In this document: positions 23,592-32,665 of the stretch, one piece after another | How positions within the stretch are numbered: position 1 is the stretch's first letter | Layout of the letters: every line of letters starts with the position of its first letter | DNA from: Micromonospora sp. M71_S20 | GTDB taxonomy: Bacteria; Actinomycetota; Actinomycetes; Mycobacteriales; Micromonosporaceae | Direction of reading: 5' to 3' | DNA: 64,000 nt | Assembly (NCBI RefSeq): GCF_003664255.1 | Contig: NZ_RCCV01000005.1 | Span: forward strand, 1-64,000 | The notes under the pieces: generated by a model | Databases searched by the model: none | What the model saw: only the letters and a program-made list of their open reading frames with translations | Told to the model about the DNA's origin: nothing | Translations under genes and position numbers: made by a program

Positions 23592-24521
23592 ATGTCGTAC
23601 GTCGACGCCGAGATCGCGAGCCAGCCCGACTGCTGGCGGGAGGCGGCGCGACTCGCCGCCACCGTGACGAACCACCTCCCCCGCCCCGGGGAGCGGGTCG
23701 CCGTCGTGGGCTGCGGCACGTCGTGGTTCATGGCGATGGCGTACGCGGCCCGCCGCGAGCACCTCGGCCAGGGCGAGACCGACGCCTTCCAGGCCTCCGA
23801 GTTCCCCGCCGGCCGGCGCTACGACCGGCTCGTGGCGATCACCCGCTCCGGCACCACCACCGAGGTCACCGAGCTGATCGCCGCCCTGCGCGGGCGGGTG
23901 CCGACCACCGTCCTGGTCGGCGACCCCGACTCCCCCGCCGTCGCGCTGGCCGACGCCGCGGTCACCATGCCCTTCGCCGACGAGCGCTCGGTGGTGCAGA
24001 CCCGCTTCGCGACCACCGCCCTGGCCCTGCTCCGCGCCCACCTCGGCGACAACATCGACGCGCTCGCCGCCGACGCGGAGGTGGCTGTGCGGGCCCCGCT
24101 GCCGATCGACCCGACCCGCATCGAGCAGGCCACCTTCCTCGGGCGCGGGTGGACGGTCGGGCTGGCCCAGGAGGCCGCCCTGAAGTGCCGCGAGGCGGCC
24201 ACCTTCTGGGCCGAGGCGTACCCGGCGATGGACTACCGGCACGGGCCGATCTCGATCGCCGCGCCGGGCCGGCTGGTCTGGGCGTTCGGCGAGCTGCCCG
24301 AGGGGCTGCCGGCGGACGTGGCGGCGACGGGGGCCGCGTTCGTGCACAGCCGCACCCACGGCTGCCGCACGGTCCTGGGCAGTTGGGCCGCCGGCCGTAC
24401 GCCGGTCGACCCGATGGCCGACCTGATCCTGGCGCAGCGGTTCGCCGTCGCGCTCGCCACCAGCCGGGGCCTCGACCCCGACGCGCCCCGGCACCTGACC
24501 CGTTCCGTGGTCCTCGCGTGA
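23592..24521 (+). CDS. SIS-domain sugar isomerase/deaminase (AgaS/FrlB-like)
   Basis: The predicted protein has 309 residues. It starts at ATG 23592 after AGGAG. Two SIS domains show VAVVGCGTSWFMAMAYAA (first, about residues 36-53), the phosphosugar-binding SGTT in LVAITRSGTTTEVTELIA, and ATFLGRGWTVGLAQEAALKC (second). It resembles the isomerase half of GlmS and the AgaS family. In this operon it probably converts glucosamine- or galactosamine-6-phosphate to a ketose phosphate plus ammonia, replacing NagB. The stop overlaps the next start (GTGA). Confidence 0.87.
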   Translation: MSYVDAEIASQPDCWREAARLAATVTNHLPRPGERVAVVGCGTSWFMAMAYAARREHLGQGETDAFQASEFPAGRRYDRLVAITRSGTTTEVTELIAALRGRVPTTVLVGDPDSPAVALADAAVTMPFADERSVVQTRFATTALALLRAHLGDNIDALAADAEVAVRAPLPIDPTRIEQATFLGRGWTVGLAQEAALKCREAATFWAEAYPAMDYRHGPISIAAPGRLVWAFGELPEGLPADVAATGAAFVHSRTHGCRTVLGSWAAGRTPVDPMADLILAQRFAVALATSRGLDPDAPRHLTRSVVLA

Positions 24522-25438
24522 GCTCAGCCGACGTCGTCGTCGCGCTGGACGTCGGCGGCACCGGGATGAAGTGCGCCCTGGTCCGGGCGGACGGTGCCGT
24601 GCTGCACACCGAGCGGCACCCCACCGACGCCGGGCGCGGCCCGGACGCCGTGGTGGACACCGTCCTGGGGGTCGCCGAGGGGCTGGCCGGCAAGGCCCGC
24701 GCCGACGGGCTCGACCCGGTCGCGGTCGGCGTCGCGGTGCCCGGGGTGATCGACGAGGAGCGTGGGATCGCCGTCTGGTCGGCGAACGTGGGCTTCCGGG
24801 ACGTACCGCTGCGGGACCTCGCCCACGAGCGGCTCGGGCTGCCCACGGCGCTCGGCCACGACGTGCGCGCCGGCGGCCTGGCCGAGGCGCGGCTCGGCGC
24901 GGGCCGCGACGCCGGGCACGTCCTCTTCGTCGCGATCGGCACGGGCATCGCCGCCGCCCACGTGGTCGACGGCACGGCTGCCACCGGCGCGCACGGCGCC
25001 GCCGGCGAGATCGGCCACATCCTCGTACGCCCCGGCGGGCCGCGCTGCGGCTGCGGCCGACCCGGCTGCCTGGAGGCGGTGTCCTCCGCCGCCGCGATCG
25101 GGCGGCGCTACTCGGAGTTGGCGGGCGTTCCGGCAACCGCCGCCGAGGTCGCCGACCGGGCGGCGGCCGGCGAGCCGCTGGCGGCGGACGTCTGGCGGGA
25201 GGCCGTCGAGGCGCTCGCCGACGGTCTCGCCACCGGTCAGGCCCTCTACGACGTGGAGACCGTCGTGCTCGGCGGCGGCCTGACGCGGGCCGGCGCGCGG
25301 CTGCTCGACCCGCTCCGGGCCGCGCTGCACGAGCGGATGACGTTCCATCGGGAGCCGCGCCTGGTCGCGGCGGCCCTCGGCGACGAGGCCGGCTGCCTCG
25401 GCGCCGCCCTGCTCGCCCTCGACAGTCTGGAGAAGTGA
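24518..25438 (+). CDS. ROK-family sugar kinase (N-acetylhexosamine kinase)
   Basis: The predicted protein has 306 residues. It starts at GTG 24518 in an overlap with the SIS gene. ROK features: phosphate loop DVGGTGMKCALV, catalytic Asp in LGHDVRAGGLAEARLGAG, GTGIAAAHVVDG, and the zinc/ROK motif CGCGRPGCLEAVSS preceded by GEIGH. It probably phosphorylates N-acetylglucosamine (or N-acetylgalactosamine) at C6, feeding the NagA deacetylase encoded next. The exact sugar cannot be decided. Confidence 0.9.
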   Translation: MSSADVVVALDVGGTGMKCALVRADGAVLHTERHPTDAGRGPDAVVDTVLGVAEGLAGKARADGLDPVAVGVAVPGVIDEERGIAVWSANVGFRDVPLRDLAHERLGLPTALGHDVRAGGLAEARLGAGRDAGHVLFVAIGTGIAAAHVVDGTAATGAHGAAGEIGHILVRPGGPRCGCGRPGCLEAVSSAAAIGRRYSELAGVPATAAEVADRAAAGEPLAADVWREAVEALADGLATGQALYDVETVVLGGGLTRAGARLLDPLRAALHERMTFHREPRLVAAALGDEAGCLGAALLALDSLEK

Positions 25439-26547
25439 TGGCTCTTCGGGTGAACGGCAAGGTGGTGACCCCGACCGGCGTGATCCGGCAGGGCTGCGTG
25501 GAGGTGGACGAGGGCCGGATCCGGGCGGTGGCCGAGTACCCGTCGGTCCGCGACGGGCACTGGATCGTGCCCGGCTTCGTCGACATGCACACGCACGGCG
25601 GCGGCGGACACACCTTCACCACCGGCGACGCCGAGCAGGCCCGGCAGGCCGCCGACTTCCACCTGCGGCACGGCACGACCACCCTGCTGGCCAGCCTCGT
25701 CAGCTCGCCCTTCGTGCTCATGCGCTCGGCCACCGAGGCGTTCGCCCCGCTGGTCGCCGAGGGGGTGCTGGCCGGGATCCACTTCGAGGGGCCGTACCTC
25801 TCCTCCGCCCGCTGCGGCGCGCAGAACCCCGAGTACCTGCGCGACCCGTCCACCGACGAGCTGGCCGAGCTGATCGAGCTGGGCGGCGGGGCGGTCCGGA
25901 TGGTCACCCTCGCCCCCGAGCGGGACGGCGCGCTGGAGGCGATCAAGCTGCTCACGGCGCACCGGGTGGTCGCCGCGGTCGGCCACACCGACGCCACGTA
26001 CGACGAGACCCGCGCCGCCGTCGCGGCGGGCGCGAGCGTCGGTACCCACCTGTTCAACGGGATGCGGCCGGTGCACCACCGCGAACCCGGCCCGGTGGTG
26101 GCCCTGCTGGACGCCCCGAACGTGGTCTGCGAACTGGTCGCCGACGGCGTGCACCTGCACGACGGGATGCTGGCCTTCGCCACGTCGACGGCGGGCCCCG
26201 AGCGGGCCGCCCTGATCACCGACGCGATGGCCGCCGCCGGCATGGCCGACGGCGAGTACGACCTGGGCGGCCAGACGGTCACCGTGGCGGACGGCGTGGC
26301 CCGGCTGGCCCGCGACGGCGCGATCGCGGGCAGCACCCTGACCATGGACGCCGCGCTGCGGCACGCGGTGGGCGCCGGCATCCCGATCGCGGACGCCGTG
26401 CGGATGGCGTCCACCACGCCGGCCCGCGCGATCGGCCTCGGCGACCAGCTGGGCGCGCTCCAGGTCGGGCTCCGGGCCGACCTGGTGGTGCTCGACGACG
26501 ACCTCAACGTGGTCCGGGTGATGCGCGGCGGCTCCTGGGTGGAGTGA
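25438..26547 (+). CDS. nagA: N-acetylglucosamine-6-phosphate deacetylase
   Basis: The predicted protein has 369 residues. It starts at ATG 25438 in a TGATG overlap. Amidohydrolase motifs: VDMHTHGGGG (HxH metal site), IHFEGPYLS (metal Glu), AVGHTDATYDE, GTHLFNGMRPVHHREPG (His ligands) and LITDAMAAAG (catalytic Asp). The enzyme removes acetyl from GlcNAc-6-phosphate; the SIS protein would then act on the amine sugar phosphate. With the DeoR regulator this makes a compact amino-sugar catabolic unit. No transporter lies in the same operon; uptake may depend on the MsiK-type ATPase at 44140. Confidence 0.93.
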   Translation: MALRVNGKVVTPTGVIRQGCVEVDEGRIRAVAEYPSVRDGHWIVPGFVDMHTHGGGGHTFTTGDAEQARQAADFHLRHGTTTLLASLVSSPFVLMRSATEAFAPLVAEGVLAGIHFEGPYLSSARCGAQNPEYLRDPSTDELAELIELGGGAVRMVTLAPERDGALEAIKLLTAHRVVAAVGHTDATYDETRAAVAAGASVGTHLFNGMRPVHHREPGPVVALLDAPNVVCELVADGVHLHDGMLAFATSTAGPERAALITDAMAAAGMADGEYDLGGQTVTVADGVARLARDGAIAGSTLTMDAALRHAVGAGIPIADAVRMASTTPARAIGLGDQLGALQVGLRADLVVLDDDLNVVRVMRGGSWVE

Positions 26548-26641
26548 CGCGGGTCGGGGCGTGAGCGTCACCGGCGCCCGGGCCGTCGCCCTGAAGGGCA
26601 GCGAGGCGACAGCCCACCCGGACGGAGGGGCTCGCGTCCAC

Positions 26642-26715
26642 GCTGTCGAGCTGAATCGTCTACGACATCACACAGGGCGCACAGGCCGAATCGTCTACGA
26701 CATCAGCTCGACAGC
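26642..26715. repeat. Paired inverted copies (B) of a dispersed intergenic element
   Basis: Two direct copies of GAATCGTCTACGACATCA (26653-26670, 26688-26705) are bracketed by perfect 13-base inverted arms, GCTGTCGAGCTGA (26642-26654) and TCAGCTCGACAGC (26703-26715). It lies between the convergent nagA and the DUF4032 gene. The same core occurs at 9961-9992 and 53472-53537. A dumbbell-like RNA or a protein-binding site can form. Confidence 0.85.
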
Positions 26716-26824
26716 GGTCGCGGAATAAGTCCGCCGGAAGGACCGTCACCGCCCGTCACCACGTCGCCGCCGGATTCGGACCGGAATCAGGGTCGGGTCG
26801 CGGCGGAGTCGGAGCGGTTCGGGG

Positions 26825-28042
26825 TCAGGCGGTGGTCGGGACCTCGACGCCGAGCACCGCCTGCTCGTCGGGGCGGTGCACCAGCACGTCGGCGAGGAAC
26901 GACTGCACGGCCGGGGCCATCCCGACGTCCCGGCCGGCCCGCTCGGAGAGCAGCCACTTGTGCTCGATGATCTGCGCGAAGAGCTCCTGCGGCTCCAGCT
27001 TGCGGCGCAGGTGCGCGGGCACGGCCCGGACCACCGGTTCGAAGACCTCGGTGAGCCAGCGGTGGGCGGCCTGCTGCTCGTCGGTCAGGTAGCTCTCGGC
27101 CCGGTACGCGTCGAGGTCGTTGAGCAACCGGCGGGCCTGGTTCTCCTCGGCGTCCAGGCCGGTCAGGCGGAGCAGCCGCCGGGTGTGGTAGCCGGCGTCG
27201 ACCACCTTCGGCCGGATCAGGTACCGCCCGTTGTCGATCGTGGACATGGCCACCTCGGCGACGTCGAAGCCCAGCTCGTTGAGGCGGCGGATCCGCCCCT
27301 CGATGTCGTGCCGGGCCTCCCGCTCGATCTGCTGCTCGTAGGTGATCTCGTGCCACAGCCGCTCGTAGCGCTGCACGACCTCCTCGCAGACCACCTCCGG
27401 GTCGATCGACTCGTGCAGCAGCCCGGCGGCCTGGAGGTCGAGCGCCTCACCGAAGATGTTGACCCGGGCGATCTCCAGGTCCTCGCCGCGCTGGCCGTTG
27501 GAGAGGGAGTGGTGCAGCGCCCCGGTCTCGGCGTCCACCAGGTACGCGGCGAACGCCCCCGCGTCCCGCCGGAACAGCGTGTTCGACAGCGAGCAGTCGC
27601 CCCAGAAGAAGCCGGTCAGGTGCATCCGCACGATCAGGGCCGCCAGCGCGTCGAGCAGCCGGCCCATCGTCTCCGGGCGCAGGGTGTGCGAGAAGAGCGC
27701 CCGGTAGGGCAGCGAGAACTGCAGGTGCCGGGTGATCAGCACCGACTCGAGGGGTTCCCCGTCGTCGGTCTGCCGGTCGGCGACGATCGCCACCGCCTCG
27801 ACCGACGGGAAGTCGATCCGCTCCAGGGCGCGCAGCAGGTCGTACTCCCGCTCGGCGATCCGCTCGCGGGTCTCCTTGAACGCGTAGACGTACTCACCCA
27901 GCCGGACGAAGCGGACGATGTGCCGAGAGATGCCCTGGGGCAGCGCCACCAGGTGTTGCGCAGGCCACTCCTCCAGCGGGGTCGACCAGGGGAGGTCGAG
28001 CAGCGCCGGGTCCACGAGGGCCGAGGTGATCCGCACGGGCAC
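26825..28042 (-). CDS. DUF4032 (kinase-like) protein
   Basis: About 405 residues, starting at GTG 28042 (VPVRITSALVD) or GTG 28036. The N-terminal half has a kinase-like look: FKETRERIAEREYDLLRALE, LITRHLQFSLPYRALF, MHLTGFFWGDCSLSNTLFRR (an HxD/N loop equivalent GDCSLSN) and YLVDAETGALH (DFG-like VDAET). This matches the lipopolysaccharide-kinase/Kdo-kinase-like DUF4032 family. The C-terminal half is DUF4032 proper. The substrate is unknown. It stands alone between two convergent/divergent units. Confidence 0.82.
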   Translation of the reverse strand: MPVRITSALVDPALLDLPWSTPLEEWPAQHLVALPQGISRHIVRFVRLGEYVYAFKETRERIAEREYDLLRALERIDFPSVEAVAIVADRQTDDGEPLESVLITRHLQFSLPYRALFSHTLRPETMGRLLDALAALIVRMHLTGFFWGDCSLSNTLFRRDAGAFAAYLVDAETGALHHSLSNGQRGEDLEIARVNIFGEALDLQAAGLLHESIDPEVVCEEVVQRYERLWHEITYEQQIEREARHDIEGRIRRLNELGFDVAEVAMSTIDNGRYLIRPKVVDAGYHTRRLLRLTGLDAEENQARRLLNDLDAYRAESYLTDEQQAAHRWLTEVFEPVVRAVPAHLRRKLEPQELFAQIIEHKWLLSERAGRDVGMAPAVQSFLADVLVHRPDEQAVLGVEVPTTA

Positions 28043-28140
28043 AAGTCTGACGGGTTCCCCCCGCCGAGCGCCTCCCTTCGTGGCTCGGCACACAGCCGGC
28101 CCCGGCCCGTCCCGGTCCGGCACGGAGCGGGGCCGGTAGC

Positions 28141-28917
28141 GTGGTCGGGGTGCGGGAGACCACGGCGGTACGGGGAAAGGCGCAGCTCCGGCCGGTGCGG
28201 CCGGCCGGCTGGTGGTTCGACGCGCTGCTGCTCACCGCCCTCGTCGGATTGACCGTGGCCCTCGCCGACGAGCGGCTCTTTGGGATCGACCGCGCGGTCG
28301 CCGACTGGTCGCAGGCGCACCGGCCGACGGCCGCGCAATGGACGGCGGTGGTCCTCAACTACCTCGGTCAGGGCACCCCGTTGACGTTGATCGCCCTGGG
28401 GCTCGGGGTGCTGCTCGCGGTGCGGCTGAGATCCGTCCGCCCGGTGCTGCCGCCGGTGCTCGCCTTCGCCCTCAGCTACCTGACCATCGGCCCGCTCAAG
28501 GTGTGGACCGCCCGACCCGCGCCCAGCGCGAGCGTCAAGGAACCCTTCCTGCCCGCCGAGCAGACCCTCCCGCTGTTCCAGGACGAGCTGCCGCTGCGGT
28601 TCGCCCAGTCCTACCCCTCCGGCCACGTCGCGAACGCGATCCTCTGGTACGGCGTCATCGCGCTGCTGCTCGCCCCGCTGCTGCGCACGTACGGCCGGAC
28701 CGTGCCACCCCGGCTGGTCATCGTGGTCCGGGTGGTGCCACCGGTCGTCGTGCTCTGCACCACGACCTACCTGGGCTTTCATTGGCTTACCGACTCGGTC
28801 GCCGGGCTGCTGCTGGGGCTTCTCCTCGACCGGCTGGTGCACCGGGTGCCCTGGGACGACCTGCCGTTGCCGGGAGCGCTGCGGGACTGGAACCGTCCGT
28901 TCATCTCCGCCCCCTAG
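28141..28917 (+). CDS. PAP2-family membrane phosphatase
   Basis: The predicted protein has 258 residues; GTG 28141 (or 28150) is the start. It has about five to six TM segments. PAP2 motifs: KVWTARPAP, SYPSGHVANAI and TTYLGFHWLTDSVAG. In motif 3 the usual SR before YLGxH reads TT here, so the conserved Arg of the third motif is replaced. The His of PSGH and of YLGFH are kept. It could be an undecaprenyl-pyrophosphate or lipid phosphatase with altered activity. It is followed within 10 bases by the permease gene. Confidence 0.85.
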   Translation: MVGVRETTAVRGKAQLRPVRPAGWWFDALLLTALVGLTVALADERLFGIDRAVADWSQAHRPTAAQWTAVVLNYLGQGTPLTLIALGLGVLLAVRLRSVRPVLPPVLAFALSYLTIGPLKVWTARPAPSASVKEPFLPAEQTLPLFQDELPLRFAQSYPSGHVANAILWYGVIALLLAPLLRTYGRTVPPRLVIVVRVVPPVVVLCTTTYLGFHWLTDSVAGLLLGLLLDRLVHRVPWDDLPLPGALRDWNRPFISAP

Positions 28918-28926
28918 GGTCCCGTC

Positions 28927-30165
28927 GTGGATCGACTGGCGCGCCGGCTGGGCGTAGGGGACGCGGTGGTCATCGGCCTGGGGTCGATGCTCGGCGCGGG
29001 CGTCTTCGTGGTCTTCGCGCCCGCCGCGGCGACGGCCGGCGGGGCCGGCCTGTTGGCGGCCCTCGCGCTGGCCGGCTTCGTCGCCTTCTGCAACGCGACC
29101 AGCTCGGCCCGGCTCGCGGCCCGCTACCCGGAGTCCGGCGGCACCTACGTGTACGGGCGGGAGCGGCTCGGCCCGTTCGCCGGGTTCCTGGCCGGCTGGG
29201 GGTTCGTGGTCGGCAAGACGGCGAGCTGCGCGGCGATGGCGCTGACCGTCGGGGCGTACCTCTGGCCGGGGCAGGCCCGGCTCGTCGCCGTCGGCGCGGT
29301 GGCGGCGGTGACCGCCGTGAACCTGCGCGGCATCGGCAGGACGGCGACCGCGACGAAGGTGCTGGTCGCCGTGGTGCTGGCGGTGCTGGCCCTGGTCGCG
29401 GTGGCCGGCGCGGCCGGCGGCGACTTCTCGCTCGACCGGCTCGGCGACCTCGACGCCGGCGGGCGGGGCGTGCTCACCGCCGCCGGTCTGCTCTTCTTCG
29501 CCTTCGCCGGGTACGCCCGGATCGCCACCCTCGGCGAGGAGGTGCGCGACCCGGCGCGGACCATCCCCCGGGCGGTCCCGCTGGCCCTCGGCGTGGTGCT
29601 GGCGGTCTACCTGGTGCTCGCCGTGGTGACGGTCGGCGTGCTCGGGGCCGACCGGCTGGCCGCATCCGCCGCGCCCCTGGCCGACGTGGTGACCGCCGCC
29701 GGGCTGCCCGGCCTGGCGTGGCTGGTGCGGGCCGGGGCGACGGTGGCGGTGACCGGGGTCCTGCTCTCCCTGCTCGCCGGGGTGGGGCGCACCGCGCTGG
29801 CGATGGCCCGCCGCCGCGACCTGCCGGGGGCCCTCGCCGCCGTGCACCCGGTGCACCGGGTGCCGCACCGGGCGGAGCTGGCCGTGGCCGCCGTGGTGGT
29901 GGCGATCGTGCTGCTGGGCGACGTCCGCGACGCGATCGGCTTCTCCAGCTGCACGGTGCTGGTCTACTACGCGATCACCAACGCCGCCGCGCTGACGCTG
30001 GGCCGGGACCCGGGCCGGCGGCTGCCGGTGCGGACGCTGGCCGTGCTGGGGCTGGCCGGCTGCCTGCTGCTCGCGGTCAACCTGCCGCCGGCCAGCGTGC
30101 TCGCCGGCGCCGCCGTGCTCGCCGTCGGCGCCCTCTGGTACGCCCTGCGCCCCCACCGGGCCTGA
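28927..30165 (+). CDS. APC-family amino-acid/polyamine permease
   Basis: The predicted protein has 412 residues and about 12 TM segments. It starts at GTG 28927. The APC N-terminal signature GDAVVIGLGSMLGAGVFVVF is followed by PESGGTYVYGRERLGP and FFAFAGYARIATLGEEVRDP. The family imports amino acids with protons. It lies only 9 bases after the PAP2 gene and probably shares its transcript. The substrate is unclear; CAT-like amino-acid uptake is most likely. Confidence 0.9.
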   Translation: MDRLARRLGVGDAVVIGLGSMLGAGVFVVFAPAAATAGGAGLLAALALAGFVAFCNATSSARLAARYPESGGTYVYGRERLGPFAGFLAGWGFVVGKTASCAAMALTVGAYLWPGQARLVAVGAVAAVTAVNLRGIGRTATATKVLVAVVLAVLALVAVAGAAGGDFSLDRLGDLDAGGRGVLTAAGLLFFAFAGYARIATLGEEVRDPARTIPRAVPLALGVVLAVYLVLAVVTVGVLGADRLAASAAPLADVVTAAGLPGLAWLVRAGATVAVTGVLLSLLAGVGRTALAMARRRDLPGALAAVHPVHRVPHRAELAVAAVVVAIVLLGDVRDAIGFSSCTVLVYYAITNAAALTLGRDPGRRLPVRTLAVLGLAGCLLLAVNLPPASVLAGAAVLAVGALWYALRPHRA

Positions 30166-30204
30166 CGCCGCTTCCGGGCGCGCCGCACGGCGGACCGGGC
30201 GCCG

Positions 30205-31992
30205 TCACTCCTCCGGCTGGCGGGGTGTGGGCGCGACCGGGTCCTCCGGCGGGGGCGCGGCCTCGCGGAGCAGGGCGTTCAGGCCGGCGCGGCGGGCCAC
30301 CACCGTCAGCCGGTCGCCCGCGACAATCACCAGTCGCGCGTCGGGCGCCCAGTCGAGGCGCTGGCCGGCCCGGGCGTGCGCCAGCAGGCGTACGCTCTCG
30401 GCCCGCCCGACGGCGGCGAGCGGCCTGCCGTCCAGCGACGACCCGGCGGCGACGGAGACCTCGGTGACCAGCAACGCGTGCCGGCCGACCGGGATGGTGG
30501 CGATCACCGCGCGGTCCAGCAGCGCGGCGGCGAACGACGGCGCCGCGAGGTAGGACACGCTGCGTGAGACGCCGATGCCGAACGCCTGCTGGATGCGTTC
30601 GGCGAAGTGGCCGTCGAAGAGCCGCAGCACCACCTGGAGTTCCGGGTTGACGGCCCGGCCGATGAGCGCCGCCTGGAGGTTGGTCTCGTCGTCGGTGGAG
30701 ACCACCACCAGGGCCTGGCAGCCACCCACGGACGCCGACTGGAGGGTCTCCTCCAGCGCGGCGTCGCCCACGATCAGCGGCACGCCCAGCCGCCGGGCCA
30801 GCGCGCCACCGCGCGGCTCGGGCACCTTGTCGATCGCCACCACCTCGACGCCGAAGTCGCAGAGCTGCGCCATCACCCGGGTGCCGACGTTGCCCAGCCC
30901 GACCACCACCACGTGCCCGGAGCGCTCCGGCTGGATCCGGCCGGAGTGCAGGGCCAGCCGGGCGTTGACGATGCCGTCCACCACCACGGCGGTGATCAGC
31001 GGGATCAGCGCCAGCCCGGCCAGGTTGAGCACCACCTGCATGATCTGCTCGGCGGCCGGCTTGTCCGGATTGGGATCCTGCCCGGTCAGCGTGGTCACCA
31101 GCGTGAGGTAGAGCGAGTCCCCCCAGTCCTTCTCGTGCGCGGCGTAGCCGTTGAGCCAGCCGAGCACCCCGATCACCGCCAGCAGCACGATCACCGCCAC
31201 GCCGATCTTGCGGGTGGCGAAGCTGCGCACCGCGCGCAGCAGCACCGTCAGCGGGCGGCGACGCCGGCGGGCCCGTCTCAGCCGGCGGGCGGCCAGCTCC
31301 GTCCCGGGCGGCGTACCGGTCGCCTCGGCGATCACCAGGTCGGCCGCGGCCTCGTCGGCGGGCAGCAGCCGAACCTGCTGCGGGTCGCGGGTGTCGGCCA
31401 CCCCGCAGACCACGTCGGTCGGGCGTACGTCGTCGCGGCGGGCCACGTAGAGGGTGCGCCCGCCGTGCCGGAAGTGGGTGGGGGCGACCTCGCCGAGCGC
31501 GGCGGCCACGAAGGCGGGGGCGGCCATGGAGGCGTCGGAGAGCACCGCCGAGTCGGGGAAGATCTGCCGCACCCCGTTGGCGAGGCCGGTGTTGAACATC
31601 CGCACCACCAGGCGCAGCCCGGGCTCGACCTCCTGCGCGCACAGCGCGGCGTGCATGTTGCCGACGTCGTCCTGGTGCAGCAGGGCCAGCCCGTCGGCGC
31701 CGGCCAGCCCGGCCCGGCGGAAGGTGACCTCGTCCAGCCGGTCGGCGCGGACGACCTCGACGCCCTGGAGGTCCCGCCCGTCGGGCTCGTCCGAGCGCGG
31801 TCGCTCGGGCACGACCAGGGTGATCCGGACGCGGCCGGCCTGGAGTTCGGTGGCGAGCAGCGCCCGCACCACCCAGTAGGCGAGGGCGTCGCGACCACAG
31901 ATCACGTAGTGCGCCCGCGCGTCGCCGTTGACCCGGAGCCGCCGGCCGGCACGCCGCGCACGATCCAGCAGGGGCTCCGCCATGCGCCGCAT
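30205..31992 (-). CDS. Double-RCK (TrkA-N) protein with an internal ion-channel-like pore region
   Basis: The predicted protein has 595 residues. The first RCK-like Rossmann domain starts HYVICGRDALAYWVVRALL (GxGxxA variant CGRDAL). In the middle are two TM segments, FATRKIGVAVIVLLAVIGVL and VLNLAGLALIPLITAVVVD, around a pore-like loop YLTLVTTLTGQDP. A second, canonical RCK domain has HVVVVGLGNVGTRVMAQL and an RCK_C-like end. The pore motif is not the usual TxGYGD, so the selectivity is uncertain. It may be a CASTOR/Pollux-like or calcium-gated potassium-channel relative. Two ATGs (31992, 31983) can serve as start. Confidence 0.8.
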   Translation of the reverse strand: MRRMAEPLLDRARRAGRRLRVNGDARAHYVICGRDALAYWVVRALLATELQAGRVRITLVVPERPRSDEPDGRDLQGVEVVRADRLDEVTFRRAGLAGADGLALLHQDDVGNMHAALCAQEVEPGLRLVVRMFNTGLANGVRQIFPDSAVLSDASMAAPAFVAAALGEVAPTHFRHGGRTLYVARRDDVRPTDVVCGVADTRDPQQVRLLPADEAAADLVIAEATGTPPGTELAARRLRRARRRRRPLTVLLRAVRSFATRKIGVAVIVLLAVIGVLGWLNGYAAHEKDWGDSLYLTLVTTLTGQDPNPDKPAAEQIMQVVLNLAGLALIPLITAVVVDGIVNARLALHSGRIQPERSGHVVVVGLGNVGTRVMAQLCDFGVEVVAIDKVPEPRGGALARRLGVPLIVGDAALEETLQSASVGGCQALVVVSTDDETNLQAALIGRAVNPELQVVLRLFDGHFAERIQQAFGIGVSRSVSYLAAPSFAAALLDRAVIATIPVGRHALLVTEVSVAAGSSLDGRPLAAVGRAESVRLLAHARAGQRLDWAPDARLVIVAGDRLTVVARRAGLNALLREAAPPPEDPVAPTPRQPEE

Positions 31993-32083
31993 CGTAGTCA
32001 GCCGGTCGCGCCGCGCGCAGCCCTCTGATCATGAACGCTGGTCGCGTCGGCATGTCCCCTCCGGTGACGGGTAGTGCACCGGC

Positions 32084-32575
32084 ATGCAGACGTTCCTGCC
32101 GTACCCGGACTTCCTGGCCAGCGCCCGGACGCTGGACCAGAAGCGGCTGGGCAAGCAGCGGGTGGAGACCATCCAGGTGCTGCGCGGCCTGACCTGGCCC
32201 ACGTACGGCTGGCGCAACCACCCGGCGGTGAAGATGTGGGCCGGGTACGAGGAGGCCCTCACCCGGTACGGGCTGGACGTCTGCGCGGTCTGGTGCGAGC
32301 CCGGCCGGGCCGACACCTGCGCGACCACGATGACCACCGACCTCGCCGCCGCCTGCGGCCTGACCCGGGTGCGCACCCAGGCCGAGCTGGCCGAGGCCGG
32401 GGAGCTGCCGCCCTGGCTGGGCCGCGACGACCTGCACCTGAGCCACCGCTCGTCGCTGCTGCGCAAGGATCCCGGGCACTACGGCCCGATCTTCGGCGAC
32501 GACGTCCCGCCCGACCTGGAGTACGTCTGGCCCGCCTCGGACCGGCAGCGGCGCTGCCTGCCGCCGCCGACGTGA
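32084..32575 (+). CDS. MSMEG_6728-family protein (pyrimidine-dimer glycosylase-like)
   Basis: The predicted protein has 163 residues. The sequence MQTFLPYPDFLASARTLDQK then RLGKQRVETIQVLRGLTWPT and WRNHPAVKMWAGYEEAL is characteristic of a small conserved actinobacterial family related to pyrimidine-dimer DNA glycosylases. Family assignment is from memory of this pattern. A role in DNA repair is possible. It is divergent from the RCK protein with about 90 bases between the starts. Confidence 0.75.
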   Translation: MQTFLPYPDFLASARTLDQKRLGKQRVETIQVLRGLTWPTYGWRNHPAVKMWAGYEEALTRYGLDVCAVWCEPGRADTCATTMTTDLAAACGLTRVRTQAELAEAGELPPWLGRDDLHLSHRSSLLRKDPGHYGPIFGDDVPPDLEYVWPASDRQRRCLPPPT

Positions 32576-32665
32576 GTCGGGGCGCGTGAGCCGCCTGCGG
32601 TCGGGGAACGTTCCTCCTGGCTGGTCACCGGGCAGACTGGACACCCATCCGGCGGGAAGGTGCAC

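Noticed and set aside
24571..25440. Upstream extension of the NagA frame over the ROK gene
   Set aside because: Arg/Gly/Ala-rich out-of-frame translation typical of GC-rich DNA; NagA starts at ATG 25438.
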